From Mytilisepta virgata (lineage: Eukaryota; Mollusca; Bivalvia; Mytilida; Mytilidae): 64,000 nucleotides of DNA. The stretch covers positions 46,790,979 to 46,854,978 of the forward strand of contig CM051519.1 of NCBI GenBank assembly GCA_028015205.1. The letters are read 5' to 3'. Below the pieces are notes generated by a model, which saw only the letters and a list, made by a program, of their open reading frames with translations, was not told the DNA's origin and searched no databases. Positions 44,254 through 56,659 of this stretch are shown here, one piece after another. Both the position numbers and the translations under genes were made by a program. Within the stretch, counting starts at the first letter, position 1. The number at the start of each line of letters is the position of its first letter.

Positions 44254-46840
44254 AAAAACATGAAAAAGGAAAGCCATGGTATGGGACCTCTACTTGAAGC
44301 TGCATACTGAATATCAAGATCCTACGAAATTTTTTTTCCCTGTTCGCCCAGCATTCACCCGACTCTAACTCGATTACACTACAGTGAAATTTGAGCAAAA
44401 ATGTTCAAAGCATGGCCATGCATGTTGTTAGAAATAAGCAATGCATGCACTTATTAATATAACTACAGAGAGCAAACAACTAAAAAATATAATCTGAAAC
44501 ATGAACATCCAGTCACTCTAGGGAAGATCACTTCATGGTCTATTACATATATCTCTTAGAAATCGAAGTGAGTAATGGTGATTTATATCTATGTTGGACG
44601 TAAATTTAAAGTCAGCAAGTCAATGAACCATGAAATATAGGTCACAGTAACCCACTTCCATCTGGATGCTGACAGACTCCCGTAGATGCATCTTTATGCA
44701 AGGTTCAGGACTCTAGTACAATGTACATGTATATTTGTTGAAAGTGGGAAGTAAACTGTCTAAAGTGGACATCTTCTTTGAAGCGCAGCAAAATTTTCTA
44801 CCAACAATAAAACTTCTTTGGCCTAAGGAAAATTTCCACAACCTGCGTCATTTACTGACAAAATATTTTTATTAAGTGCATGATTTCCAAAATATATGCA
44901 AGGTTAGCATGGTTAGTCTAGATGATCCTATCAAGTATATACATGTAGTTGCTGATACAAATGTAGGAACGCAAGATGTACATGTAAACTTGGATGCAAG
45001 TCAATTTAGTGGAAAATTTAAGTCACAATGACCTATTTTTGCTTGGATGCTGCGAATGAACCCAAGATCATAATCTCATACAAAGTTTGCCAATCCCACC
45101 TTGTATAGTTATGAAGATTTACTTGAATGCAGACGAGACACTCAGCTTGGGAAGCTCCAATATAATGCCTTTAACCTTGTTGAGATGAACTAAAAATTAC
45201 TTACCTTCAACAACAGTGGCTTGATGATCAAATGTAAACAGTAGTACAGATTACTACACAGCTTTATAAACAATCTACAATAAAAATGATTTCATAAATA
45301 CTACATGTACATATAAAAGTACACATCTGCAGATACCCAGGTTTTTCTATTCTCAGCTTTTGATTAGCTGGATCAAAGTTTGTAAAAAATCAACAATCTT
45401 ACCTGTAACAGTGATGCTGAAATTCACAGGACCGAAGGAAATGTCTGGTAAAAATTGATCCGTTCTTGTAAAGAATTTTGCAGTTTTTGGTTGAACATAT
45501 ATGGAAAAATATCAAAATGTGTCATTCGGTCTGGTAAATCGAAAATCAATTTCGTCATGACTGTGTAATAAATTTTTCTCTGCAAAATGTTACTAAGCAC
45601 ATATATTAAAGCGTTAATAAACAACTTAATTTAGGAGGAATTTTCCATTTCATGAACCTTTATTCATTAAAACAAAAATGGCAATACTTTTTATTATTGG
45701 TCACAGTGTTTTCTCCAGGGCATTTTTTAAATGGGATTCTCCCTTTTTTTATTTGAATCCCCCTACAAAATTCCTGAATTTAGCATTGATTTACCATAAA
45801 GGGGGGAGGGGGGCTTCCAGTCAAATACCCCCTCTAAAACAAAAATTTCGGAGAAAACACTGGTTGTCAAGTGATGTCACAATCAACCGAATGTAATAGT
45901 GAACAGTGTGAAAGGGATGAACTCTAGGGGTTCACCATTCAACTTGTCTTGTCATCATGGATAATAATATATATAGTTCAGGGATGGGGTTCTAAACCAA
46001 TATTATGATTTTTAAAGGTTAATGGTAATGGTAAGAATGGGGTGGGGATGACCCCAATGGTCTAAACTTATATTCTATTAAACTTGTCTTGCCATCATGA
46101 ATAAGAAAATATGTTTTAAGGGTGGGGTGTTCAACTACTTTCAAGTTTATGAAAGGCTAATCCTATGAAAACCAACATGACGGTGAGCAAAGCAGATTAT
46201 CAGACGTAAACTTTGACAAAATCAATGAACCATGAAATTTAAGTCACAGTGACCTAATTTCACCTTGATCCTGACACTACCATAGATGCATCTGTATGTA
46301 AGTTTACATGCCTCTAGTGCATATAGTTGTTGAGTTACAATGTATGGTGGTTTATACCCAACTCAGACGTAAACTATCAATGAACCATGAAATTTAGGTC
46401 GCATTGACCTAATCTATGCAGATGAACTAAAAATTACTTACCTTTAACAATATAGTGGCTTGATGGCCTAATGTTAACAGCAGTATTGTGTCAGTGATAC
46501 AATGTAGCTTTATAAACACTATCTACAATTAAAAACAATGATTTCATTAGAAGCTGGGAACAGGAGAATTTACCCACCTACACATGTACATGTATTCTAT
46601 TATAATCCCCGGCTTTCAAAGATTTTGTCTTCACTTTATTGCCTTTTTTCTCCACCTATTCATTACAATGTACTATAAAAATTCTAGTGAAACCACTGTA
46701 AATACATGTACATGTAAAAGCATACTCGAACACTCTTTTTTTTGTTCTTAGCTTTTGATTGGCTGGATCAAAGTTTGTGAAATAAATGCCAGTATTGTTT
46801 GACATATTTAAAAATGAATACAATGTAGCAAATCGGCTCT
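44254..46840. other. Gene-free stretch with old duplications (right arm)
   Basis: This is the mirror of 1831-4407. It includes the complements of the three donor-like sites (near 45194, 45402 and 46441). Confidence 0.5.
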
Positions 46841-47049
46841 CTCAATTATCAAGAGTCGTAAAATACACTTGTGCCTGCTGGTACATGTATTTTCAAAAAG
46901 ACTAGAGGCTCAGGTGAGCCTGTATCGCTCACCCGATTAAAGAAGGCCATTCCAAAATGTCTGCATGATAAATTATCCACTGGAGAAAGCCATCTTGGGT
47001 GCAGATCAGGGTCATCAGATACATGTACACTCTGAAATTCAACCAAATA

Positions 47050-47882
47050 TTGGTCCAAAGCCGTCTCAGAGAAGACTTTTAAACATTTTTACCATAGGGT
47101 CCTATGTTAAAACTATATTGGCGGATGTCGGCAGTGTTGGTTGGCCAGTGGGGTTATCAGATATACAATGATATAATTCTGAAAGAGGATCACCTAAGGA
47201 CCATTCCATTAAATTTTGGTCCCAATTGGCTAAGCAGTTTAAGAGATTTTAAACATTTTTCCCATAGGGTCCTATGTTAAACTATGTCGGCAGTATCGGT
47301 TGGTGGAATGGTAGGCGGGGTCATAAGATATAATTCTGAAAGGGGACCACCCAAGGACCATTCCACCAAATTTTGGTCCCAATTGCCTCAGCAGTTTCAG
47401 GAGAAGATTTTAAACATTTTTCCCATAGGGTCCTATGTTAAAACTATGTCGGCTGATGTTGGCAGTGTTGGTTAGCGGGCGGGGTCATCAGATACAATTC
47501 TGAAAGGGGACCACTCCATCAAAGCTTGGTCCTAATTGGCTCAGCAGTTTCAGAGGAGAAGATTTTTAAACATTTTTCCCATAGGGTCCTATGCTAAAAT
47601 TATGTCGGCTGATATTGGTAGTATCGCTTGGCAGGCGGGGTCATCGGATATAATTCTGAAAAGGGACCACCCAAGGACCATTCCATCAAAGTTTGGTCCC
47701 AATTGGCTAAGCAGTTTCAGAGGAGAAGATTTTTAAACATTTTTCCCATAGGGTCCTTTGTTAAAACTATGTCGGCAGTTTTGGTTGGCGGGCGGGGTCA
47801 TAGGATACAATTCTGAAAGGGGACCACATAAGGACCATTCCATCAAAGGTTGGTCCCAAAAATGGACTACACATGACAAGCA
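47050..47882. repeat. Degenerate tandem repeat, about 160-bp unit (right arm)
   Basis: This is the mirror of 788-1620, with six units. The hairpin tail GTGAGC/GCTCAC follows at about 46914-46931. Confidence 0.85.
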
Positions 47883-49649
47883 CAGATTTTCAAAATTTTT
47901 AGGAGTTTTAGTTTGTATTGGTCATATAAAAAGGATTTATGCAATTACACATGTATACATGTACGTCATTAGGTCTCTGTTTCTCTGGATTTTGTTTGTT
48001 TTGGGTGCATATGACTGATTGAATAATTATCACCTTACCTACATGTATGTACAGGTAAATGGCAACAGTTTAATGTTTACATAATTAATTCTCTGCGCAC
48101 CCAGTAGCGCACCTAGTATTTACTTACAACATGTATATTATCAGTATACTCTATTACATAATGGTCACTTCGGCCATAGAAGCCAATAAAAAATGTTAAA
48201 ACTTAATGACTAGCGTACAGCCAGAGACATACCGTGATAAATCAGTGATAGACATATCACCCACCTGGGTGAAATGGTTATATCTTTCTATTTTATGTAT
48301 CTTCTTTATTTCTATTGTATTTAAAGTGGTTATACCCATCACTCTAAATACAAAACAAATCAGAAATTTCATTGAAAAGGTAACTACAATCATCAATCCC
48401 AACAACGTGTTAAAATTTCAACAGGATCTCTGAAAGTAAACTTGAGTTTTTGTACGACATGTTAACATACAATGTACAAATAAATGCAAGGACGAATGGA
48501 CAACCCCATACCACAATACGTCCGTCGAAAAGTGGCGTATAAAAATGAATAACAAAAAAAAGCTTTTTCAGAGAGGATTCCAATGAAAAAAATCCCATCT
48601 GAATCGGATGCAAAGTAACAAATCTACATAAAGTACCGTTTTTGGCCCCTTTGACCCCTTTTTATTCCAAAATGGCTGCCAACAGCTTAAATACATTGCC
48701 ATATCCTTTTTGTACTCATCAAAACAAATATATTTAAAAAAAGTTTGTCAAAATCGGACTGACAATAAAAAAGTTATGATTTTGGGTGTTGGCCCTTTTC
48801 GACCCCTTATATCTTGGAAACGGTAAGAGCTACATCGAATTCGTTGGCATACTACCGAAAGGTATTTTTATTAGGAATAAAAAAAAAAACCAAAAAACGG
48901 CATCAAAATTTGATAAAAAATAAATGCTTTACATCAAAAATAGTGAAAGTACAATGTACCATATTTCTGTATTTTTGACCCAGTTTTTTCCTCAGCAAAC
49001 AGGAAGTAGATGTCAAGTGGATCTCAAAATGCATCCTACAATACAACATACCGATATGAAGCTTGATGCAATATACATGTATCAGCAAGCTATGTCATCA
49101 TTGATTTAAAACATAAAAATTTTTCGTCATGTCTATATTGATGTTGCTTTGTTTAACCAGGAACTAAATCTGTATTTTATATGTCTATATTTATCGGTAA
49201 TTCTGATTGGCTGGTAATTATATCGCAAAATAATGACTGATGATTCTGTCGTATTCTTAACGTATTCCACTTTGAACTGGAAACTGCGTTGTGGAGCTCT
49301 CGGCGGATCGTAATACATGTAGGTAACAGTCCAGTTATTACAATTTTGCCGCTAGAGGGCGTATTTATCTTCCGTTTAAGAACCATGTGAATTATGTGCA
49401 CAATGAGGGCAACATCAAGATGAAGCGTACAAAAACCCTGTTTGATTTAGACTTTAAGAAAGCCAGAAAAGACTCTGACATTGATCGTACGTTTCGTGAT
49501 GATTATATAAAAAGTTGTGATATTAGCTAATTACGGCATACCCAACCAATTGCCATTTATCGTACATACTTAAAAATGAAAGTACATTATTTTCTCCCCC
49601 GTCTGTCGTGTAAATTTGAGGTATTCATTTAATGAGAAAGAATATTTGC
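47883..49649. other. No gene seen; palindrome pairing ends in view at 48669
   Basis: Up to 48669 this mirrors 1-787. The following AATGGCTGCC and the next 200 bases (GGCCCTTTTCGACCCCTTAT) look like a dispersed repeat. No coding sequence is evident through 49649. Confidence 0.5.
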
Positions 49650-49991
49650 AATTCCCTCTTTTCGGTGCCCGGGATGCATCCATAATTTGTCGAGTTACTT
49701 CCCTTTTCAGCAGGTGTCTCAATATAGCCGTAACGGGGAAATTCTGGAATTTATTTTTCTAAATTTTTATGCAGCTACCGATTTACTGCAAATGTTCATT
49801 TTTTATGCATTACATAATTGCCCATCAGCAGAATTTTTTTCTCTGCTAATATATTACCGGTTTGGCGAAAAATAAAAAAATTCCAGAATTTCCCTGTTAT
49901 AGCTATATTGAGATACCTGCTGTAAAGAGAGACAACTCTTACAAAAACAGACAAATAACGGCTGCGTCCCGGGCGCCGAAAAGAGGGAATA
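49650..49991. mobile_element. Long foldback element
   Basis: The left arm runs from ATTCCCTCTTTTCGG through CAGCAGGTGTCTCAATATAG to GGGAAATTCTGGAATTT (about 49650-49758). The right arm is its imperfect complement (about 49862-49991). Arms exceed 100 bp around a loop of about 100 bp. No transposase is present and no clear target duplication is seen. Confidence 0.7.
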
Positions 49992-50576
49992 TAGTTCCAT
50001 ACATTAATTATCCTGTCAGAATTGACAAATAAATTGGATGTAAATTTAAGTTGTGAGACAGAAATTATACAGATTTGTACATAAAGTTGGGAACTCCCCC
50101 CTTTCCCTCTTTCCAAAGAAAAAAAAACATGTGTCCAACCCAATTTTTATCCAGAAAATAACATTATTTCATTTCAATGTCACAGACATTATTTGTAGTG
50201 ATGGAATGATTATTGCCGAAAATTGATTAACGGTCATTTTACAGCTGCCGATGTTACTAATCGATGCTGAAAGTCAAAATCAAAAGTCGCCGACATCGCC
50301 GATTAATTTCCGGAAATGCCAGTCCGGTCCAGTTTTCTCCCAATTTCAACATGTCTGATCCGCTTCCGGCCACAGTAAATCTGGCAATATGGCCGACCAG
50401 GACAGAGCCACGTTATTTATGCATGATTCACTTTATTTCTGGTATTTTTACCCGCAAATCTGAAATTTGTTTAGAGCTATTACAGAAATAATTGTATGGG
50501 GAGGTTGGAAGGCACTTTATTTTAACACCCACTACCAATACAATTAAAAATAAATTTCCTGAAGATTCTTTTAGAA
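49992..50576. other. No gene seen; part of an inverted pair
   Basis: GGTTGGAAGGCACTTTAT near 50503 is the complement of ATAAAGTGCCTTCCAACC near 50615. This suggests that the following duplicated block derives from a foldback element. Confidence 0.45.
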
Positions 50577-51155
50577 TTTTTTTCCAGACCCCAAACCACC
50601 CATACAATTCTATATAAAGTGCCTTCCAACCCCCCAACCCCCCCCCCCCCCCCCCGCCCCAGTGTTCTAGAATTCCCATTTCCTGTTATCCGTGGCAAGT
50701 GAAATTTAGGTACAATGTATGGGGAAGTCAATATTTACACTTCACTTTCCTGTGGGAAAGTTAAAATTGCATGGAAGGAGTTGTGTATATCATTCAGTCA
50801 CTGTTCTCAGCTGGTTTACTTGACCTGGGAATACACTGTAATCATTTTTCACTTTATTTCCTAAGAGAATTTTTTTCCAGACCCCAAACCACCCATACAA
50901 TTCTATATAAAGTGCCTTCCAACCCCCCCCCCCCCCCCCCCCACCCGCCCCAGTGTTCTAGAATTCCCATTTCCTGTTATCCGTGGCAAGTGAAATTTAG
51001 GTACAATGTATGGGGAAGTCAATATTTACACTTCACTTTCCTGTGGGAAAGTTAAAATTGCATGGAAGGAGTTGTGTATATCATTCAGTCACTGTTCTCA
51101 GCTGGTTTACTTGACCTGGGAATACACTGTAATCATTTTTCACTTTATTTCCTAA
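50577..51155. repeat. Tandem duplication of about 290 bp with poly-C tracts
   Basis: The word CCAGACCCCAAACCACCCAT occurs at 50584 and 50877. The bases after it match almost perfectly to CTTTATTTCCTAA. Each copy contains a long C-run (about 50633-50655 and 50924-50941) that differs in length. The near identity implies a recent event. Nothing else is seen to 51540. Confidence 0.9.
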
Positions 51156-51540
51156 AATTAATCTTCAAATCTCCCCTTGACATCAATATTTTTGTAAGGA
51201 GATTTACAGCATTGGGGAATGAAACCAAGTTTCTAAGGACAGTCAACTAAAAAGATACAACTAAAGACCAGAAAAGTCAGTAAAAGCCAACAATTAAAAA
51301 CAAATACAATATCACACATTATGGTTCACCTCCATACATGTATAACAAACATTTTTTTTTTAAAAACTGCATGTTGCAAGAGGGTTTTATTTAATTATAA
51401 TTAGTTAAAGATTATACTTTTTATTATTTACATTTCATGCAGGCAACTCAAACTGTAGTTTTGTTTCAGCTTAGCAACAGAGATATTTTGTGGTGACAAA
51501 AAAATGTGGATTCACAGATCGTTTTCAGTATCCCCAAACA

Positions 51541-52940
51541 TTATGTTACTCAGTACTACGTGGATGCTGATGGATTTAAATTGTGTGCATCCATGGTATG
51601 GCGACAACATCGCTTTTGAACATTTTGGAACGCGCGACTTTTTTCTGTATTAGCCTTGCATCCCCAAACATTATGTTACTCGGTACTACATGGATGCTCA
51701 TGGATTTAAATTGTGTGCATCCACGGTACATGTATGGCGACAACATTTTGGAATGCGAGACACTTTTGAACATTTTGGAACGCGAGACTTTTTTCTGTAT
51801 TAGCCTTGCATCCCCAAACATTGTTACTCAGTACTACGTGGATGCTGATGGATTTAAATTGCGTGCATCCATGGTATGGCGAAAACATTTTGGAACGGAT
51901 GCTCATGGATTTAAATTGTGTGCATCCACGGTACATGTATGGCGACAATATTTTGGAACGCGAGACACTTTTGAACATTTTGGAACGCGAGACTTTTTTC
52001 TGTATTAGCCTTGCATCCCCAAACATTATGTTACTCAGTACTACGTGGATGCTGATGGATTTAAATTGCGTGCATCCATGGTATGGCGAAAACATTTTGG
52101 AACGATTTTTATCAATTGCTAGAATATCTTTCAGAATTTGTGTGTGGTCATCACGGCGCATTAATCTTTGGCGTAGTTATGCAACGTTTTCTTATGAATG
52201 AAGTTATGCAATGTTTTCTTATGAATGAATTTTGTGAATGAATGTCGGAACTATGTAACATCCACGAAACCCTCAGTAGGCTAGCCTATTTATTCTGATG
52301 CTTTGCATCCCCAAACATTATGTTACTTGGTACTACATGGATGCTGATGGATTTAAATTGTATGCATCCATGGTACATGTATGGCAACAACATTTTGGAA
52401 CGCGAGACACTTTTGAACATTTTGGAACATGAGACTTTTTTCTGTATTAGCCTTGCATCCCCAAACATTATGTTACTCAGTACTACGTGGATGCCGATGG
52501 ATTTAAATTGTGTGCATCCATGGTATGGCGACAACATTCTGGAACGCGAGACTTTTTTTCTGTTTTCTGTAATCCTTAGTCAAAAAAATGTGGAATTGAG
52601 GAAAGACAGTTTTTTCTGTTTTAGCCTTGCATCCCCACATATTATGTTACTCAGTTCTACGTGGATGCTGATGGATTTAAATTGTGTGCATCCATGGTAT
52701 GGCGACAACATTCTGGAACGCGAGACTTTTTTTTCTGTTTTCTGTAATCCTTAGTCAAAAAAATGTGGAATTGAGGAAAGACACTGTTTTTTTCTGTTTT
52801 AGCCTTGCATCCCCACATATTATGTTACTCAATTCTACGTGGATGCTGATGGATTTAAATTGTGTGCATCCATGGTATGGCGACAACATTTTGGAACGCG
52901 AGACTTTTTTCTGTTTTCTTTAATCCTTCGTAAAAAAAAT
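51541..52940. repeat. Tandem array with TGGATGC/GCATCCA hairpins
   Basis: Nine units carry TGGATTTAAATTGTGTGCAT or a variant. These words start at 51571, 51701, 51849, 51906, 52056, 52348, 52498, 52672 and 52850. Most spacings are 130-178 bp. In each unit TGGATGC and GCATCCA can pair. A block at 52103-52304 matches the tail of the 458-bp repeat that follows. Open frames on both strands (up to 151 codons) are by-products. Confidence 0.85.
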
Positions 52941-53860
52941 GTGGAATTGAGGAAAGACACTGTCAGTATTCAATACTGATATGTTGGACTGGACGTGTTT
53001 TGCACAAAATAAACAAATTAAGAATGTAGTTTACCATAAAATTCCCTCAGCCTCTTCCTTTTTCTCCGTTTTCGCGCGCTTTTGAACAATCACGCCTTTC
53101 CGTAAATCTTCGAGCAAAAACATAGATCCAATATCTTTCTCAATATCAAGGTTTATTTGCGAAGGTTTTTTTATCCAAAGGTTTAAAAGGATGGAAATCG
53201 TGATATGAATTCCAAGAAAACAACGATAGATTTATCGATTGCTAGAATATCTTTTTTCAGAATTTGTGTGTGGTCATCACGGCATATTAATCTTTGGCGT
53301 AGTTACGCAACGTTTTCTTATGAATGAATTTTGTGAATGAATGTCGGAACTATGTAACATCCGGGAAACCCTCAGTAGGCTAGCCTATTTATTCTGATGT
53401 GGAATTGAGGAAAGACACTGTCAGTATTCAATACTGATATGTTGGACTGGACGTGTTTTGCACAAAATAAACAAATTAAGAATGTAGTTTACCATAAAAT
53501 TCCCTCAGCCTCTTCCTTTTTCTCCGTTTTCGCGCGCTTTTGAACAATCACGCCTTTCCGTAAATCTTCGAGCAAAAACATAGATCCAATATCTTTCTCA
53601 ATATCAAGGTTTATTTGCGAAGGTTTTTTTATCCAAAGGTTTAAAAGGATGGAAATCGTGATATGAATTCCAAGAAAACATGCAACGATAGATTTATCGA
53701 TTGCTAGAATATCTTTTTTCAGAATTTGTGTGTGGTCATCACGGCATATTAATCTTTGGCGTAGTTACGCAACGTTTTCTTATGAATGAATTTTGTGAAT
53801 GAATGTCGGAACTATGTAACATCCGGGAAACCCTCAGTAGGCTAGCCTATTTATTCTGAT
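52941..53860. repeat. Direct duplication of a 458-bp block
   Basis: GTGGAATTGAGGAAAGACAC starts at 52941 and 53399. The two copies match almost base for base to GGCTAGCCTATTTATTCTGA. The second copy has four extra bases (TGCA) near 53681. A diverged third copy of the last 200 bp lies at 52103-52304. Confidence 0.95.
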
Positions 53861-53979
53861 GGGAGTATAGTAATTATTATTTCATTTGGTCCATTTCATA
53901 TTTGTTTCTAATGATTATATTGTAATTACTAAGTTCGATCTTTTTTGGATAATTTCTTTCTATAAGATATAAGATTAAT

Positions 53980-56160
53980 GTGTTTTTTAATATTGATTAT
54001 TTTTTTCTCAAGTAAAAATACAAGACTTATCAAACCTGACATATGTTTATCTTATGTTTTTATGAAGATTTGACATGAATTTAGTCCATACATTTCTTAC
54101 GGAATCTTAAAAGACTTCTCTGTGATATATCGTAATACATTTTAGATGAAAAAATTTCAATTTAACAGTGAAAAAAACACAAAATTTAGCCTTTCAACCA
54201 ATAATATGTTCATACTAAGCAAATTTAACACCTACCAGGGTGTGCGATATAAGACAAAAGTGTTTTTTAAAGTGAAAATACAAGTTTCAAACTTGACATG
54301 TACCTTTAGGAATTTTTCACATGAATTTAGTTCATAAATTTTATTCGGTATCTTAAAACGTTTCTCTGTCACTTACCATAATATTTATTTGATAAAAAAA
54401 TTTAAACAGAGTGAAAAAACACAGAATTTAGTTTTTCAAACATACGGTATCCAAAAAAATCTTTTGCAACTTACCGTAGTACTATTTTGATGATAAATAT
54501 TTCAATTTCACAGTGAAAAACCACAAAATTTAGCTTTTCAACCAATTTTAGGTTGATACTTAATAAAATGCAGCTCTATGAGTGTGTACAATATATGACA
54601 AAAGTGATTTTTTTGTTAAAACAGATGTGTAATTTAAAGTGAAAACATAAGCTTCAAACTTGATTTATACTTTTATGAATATTTGACATGAATTTAAGTA
54701 AAAAGAAAATCATACGTATCTTAAAAACCTTCTCTGCAGCTTACCGTAATACTTGTTTGATAAAAACGTTAAATTTTACAGTGAAAAAAACACAAAAGTT
54801 AGTTTTTAAAACAATTTTAAGATTAAACTTAGTTCAATATAGCCATACAGGCTTGTGCGTTATAAGAGAAATGTGATTTTTGTTATAATGCTTCTGTTTT
54901 TAAAGAAAAAAAAATACAAGTTTCTAACTTGCCATTATTTTTACTTTCAGTAATTTTTATAGAAATTTAGTTGTTACATATGTTACGATCTCCAAAGAAA
55001 CCTTTCTGCGACTTATACAAAATTTAGTTTTTCAACCAATTTAAGGTTGATATTTAACCTAATTCAGCTCTATCAGAGTGTGTGATATATGACAAAATGT
55101 TAAAATAGATGAGTATTTTAAACTGAAAACACAAGTTTCAAACTTGATGGGTACATATTTTATAATTTAGGAATTTTTTAAATGAATTTTATTATATAAG
55201 CTCAACAACTTTTATACGGTATATTAAAAAGCTTCTCTGCAACTTACCGTAATACTTGTTTGATAAAAATAATTCCATTTTACAGTGAAAAAAACAAAAC
55301 ATTTAGCTTTTCAAACATATACATTATAAGATGATACACAGTTGAATTTAGCTATATAAGCTGGTGCGATATAAGAGAAATGTGATTTTTGTAAGAATCC
55401 TACTGTTTTTAAAGAAAAAACACAAATTTCAAACTTGATGTGTACATATTTTATACTTTTAGGAATTTGACATGCATTTAGTTCAAAAAAAATTCATATG
55501 ATATATTAAAAAGCTTCTCTGCAACTTACCGTAATACTCGTTTGATAAAAATAATTCCATTTTACAGTGAAAAAAAACAAAACATTTAGCTTTTCAAACA
55601 TATACATAGGATGATACTTAGTTAAAATTAGCTATATAAGCTTGTGCGATATAAGAAAAATTTGATTTTTGTTAAAATGCTACTGTTTTTAAAGAAAAAA
55701 TACAGGTTTCTAACTTGTCATATATATCATTATTTTTACTTTCATTAATTTTCTATAGAAATTTATTTCATAAATTTGTGACGGTATCTAAAAAAGCATC
55801 TCTGCAGCTTACGGCAATACTTGTTAGATGAAAACATTTAAATTTCACAGTAAAAAAAAAAACACAAAATTTAGCTTTTCAACACATTTTAGGTCCATAC
55901 TTAGTCAAATTAAGCCACATCAGAGTGTGTGATATGACAAAAGTTATTTTTGTTGCAACAAAAGTGTTTTTTTTTAAAGTCACAATACAAGTTTCAAACT
56001 TAAAATGTGGTTATTTTATACATTTATGAAGTATTGACATGAATGTTGTTTAGAAAATATCATGCGTTATCTTTAAAAGTTTCTCTGCGACTAACCGTAA
56101 TACTTGTTAGACAAAAGAAATTTAATTTCACAGTTGAAAAAAAACATGACGATACTTATA
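53980..56160. repeat. Degenerate satellite of about 280 bp
   Basis: CTTACCGTAATACTTGTTTG or variants recur near 54371, 54470, 54740, 55241, 55528, 55812 and 56092. Each is followed by ACAGTGAAAAAAACACAAAA-type and TTTAGCTTTTCAA words and by AAGTTTCAAACTTGA. Divergence between units marks an old array. Confidence 0.8.
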
Positions 56161-56269
56161 GTTAAATTTAGCAATACCAGGATTGCTACATAAGATGAGC
56201 CATACTGTATATCATTATATGATTTTGTCTAGTTAATAACCATTTTTGAACGACAAAGACTTTTTTACA

Positions 56270-56434
56270 GTCAGAGCAGTTATTTTGCATGGCTTCAGAG
56301 ACTTCATCTCCTTTGATACATCTCAACTGCAGCGAGAGGAGATGGAAGCAGTGTATCCAAAACGATTCGCTGCTTCAATTCTTAATAAGAGGGCTGCAGA
56401 ATGGTTGAATGTCTTCCAATCTGTCAAAAAATAA
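56270..56434 (+). CDS. Possible terminal exon of an unidentified host gene
   Basis: A TTTTTTACAG acceptor (56260-56269) precedes 55 codons of balanced composition: RAVILHGFRDFISFD, then REEMEAVYPKRFAASILNKR, then AAEWLNVFQSVKK. It ends in TAA, with AATAAA overlapping the stop (56430-56435). Codon use and amino-acid content look coding and unlike the flanking satellite. I do not recognise the protein. Upstream exons would lie beyond the satellite and were not found. It could also be a chance frame. Confidence 0.35.
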   Translation, partial: VRAVILHGFRDFISFDTSQLQREEMEAVYPKRFAASILNKRAAEWLNVFQSVKK

Positions 56435-56492
56435 ATCAAATGTTATAAAAATCAAAATTCTGAAAATTCTTGCATAATATAATTGTTTTTTC

Positions 56493-56520
56493 ATGTCTTT
56501 CCTTTAGATAGGAAAGACAT
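56493..56520. repeat. Perfect 10-bp hairpin
   Basis: ATGTCTTTCC and GGAAAGACAT pair perfectly around an 8-base loop, 60 bases after the possible exon. The role is unknown. Confidence 0.5.
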
Positions 56521-56659
56521 TACTGTATTTCATATTCTTATGTTTTTCTCATGCTAAATACGATTTGTTTCGCAACATATAATAATGACTATTGGCTATT
56601 TAGGGTTTACCCTGCTTAGGGTTCCTTTTTAACATGTAAGAGTTTTCACCCCTGTAACT

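Larger units (their letters stand above)
30506..48669 (-). repeat. Right arm of the 18-kb inverted repeat
   Basis: This is the reverse complement of the left arm. It carries the intact versions of all four ORFs. Matching runs to 48669, which pairs with base 1. Whether bases beyond 48669 pair with sequence left of the window is unknown. The inner end at 30506 is the first base of a TTA target site that adjoins a MITE. Confidence 0.97.

Noticed and set aside
1..48669. Polinton-like or viral genome with very long terminal repeats
   Set aside because: There is no polymerase B, integrase, packaging ATPase or capsid gene. The arms contain ordinary host-type dispersed repeats and MITEs.
1..48669. 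Palindrome as a missed-adapter fold-back read
   Set aside because: Such artefacts have no unique spacer. Here 12.35 kb separates the arms, and several differences are not homopolymer errors. Other assembly errors remain possible.
51583..52161. Open frames of 141-151 codons on both strands
   Set aside because: They are translations of the tandem repeat, open on both strands because the unit lacks stops in those frames.
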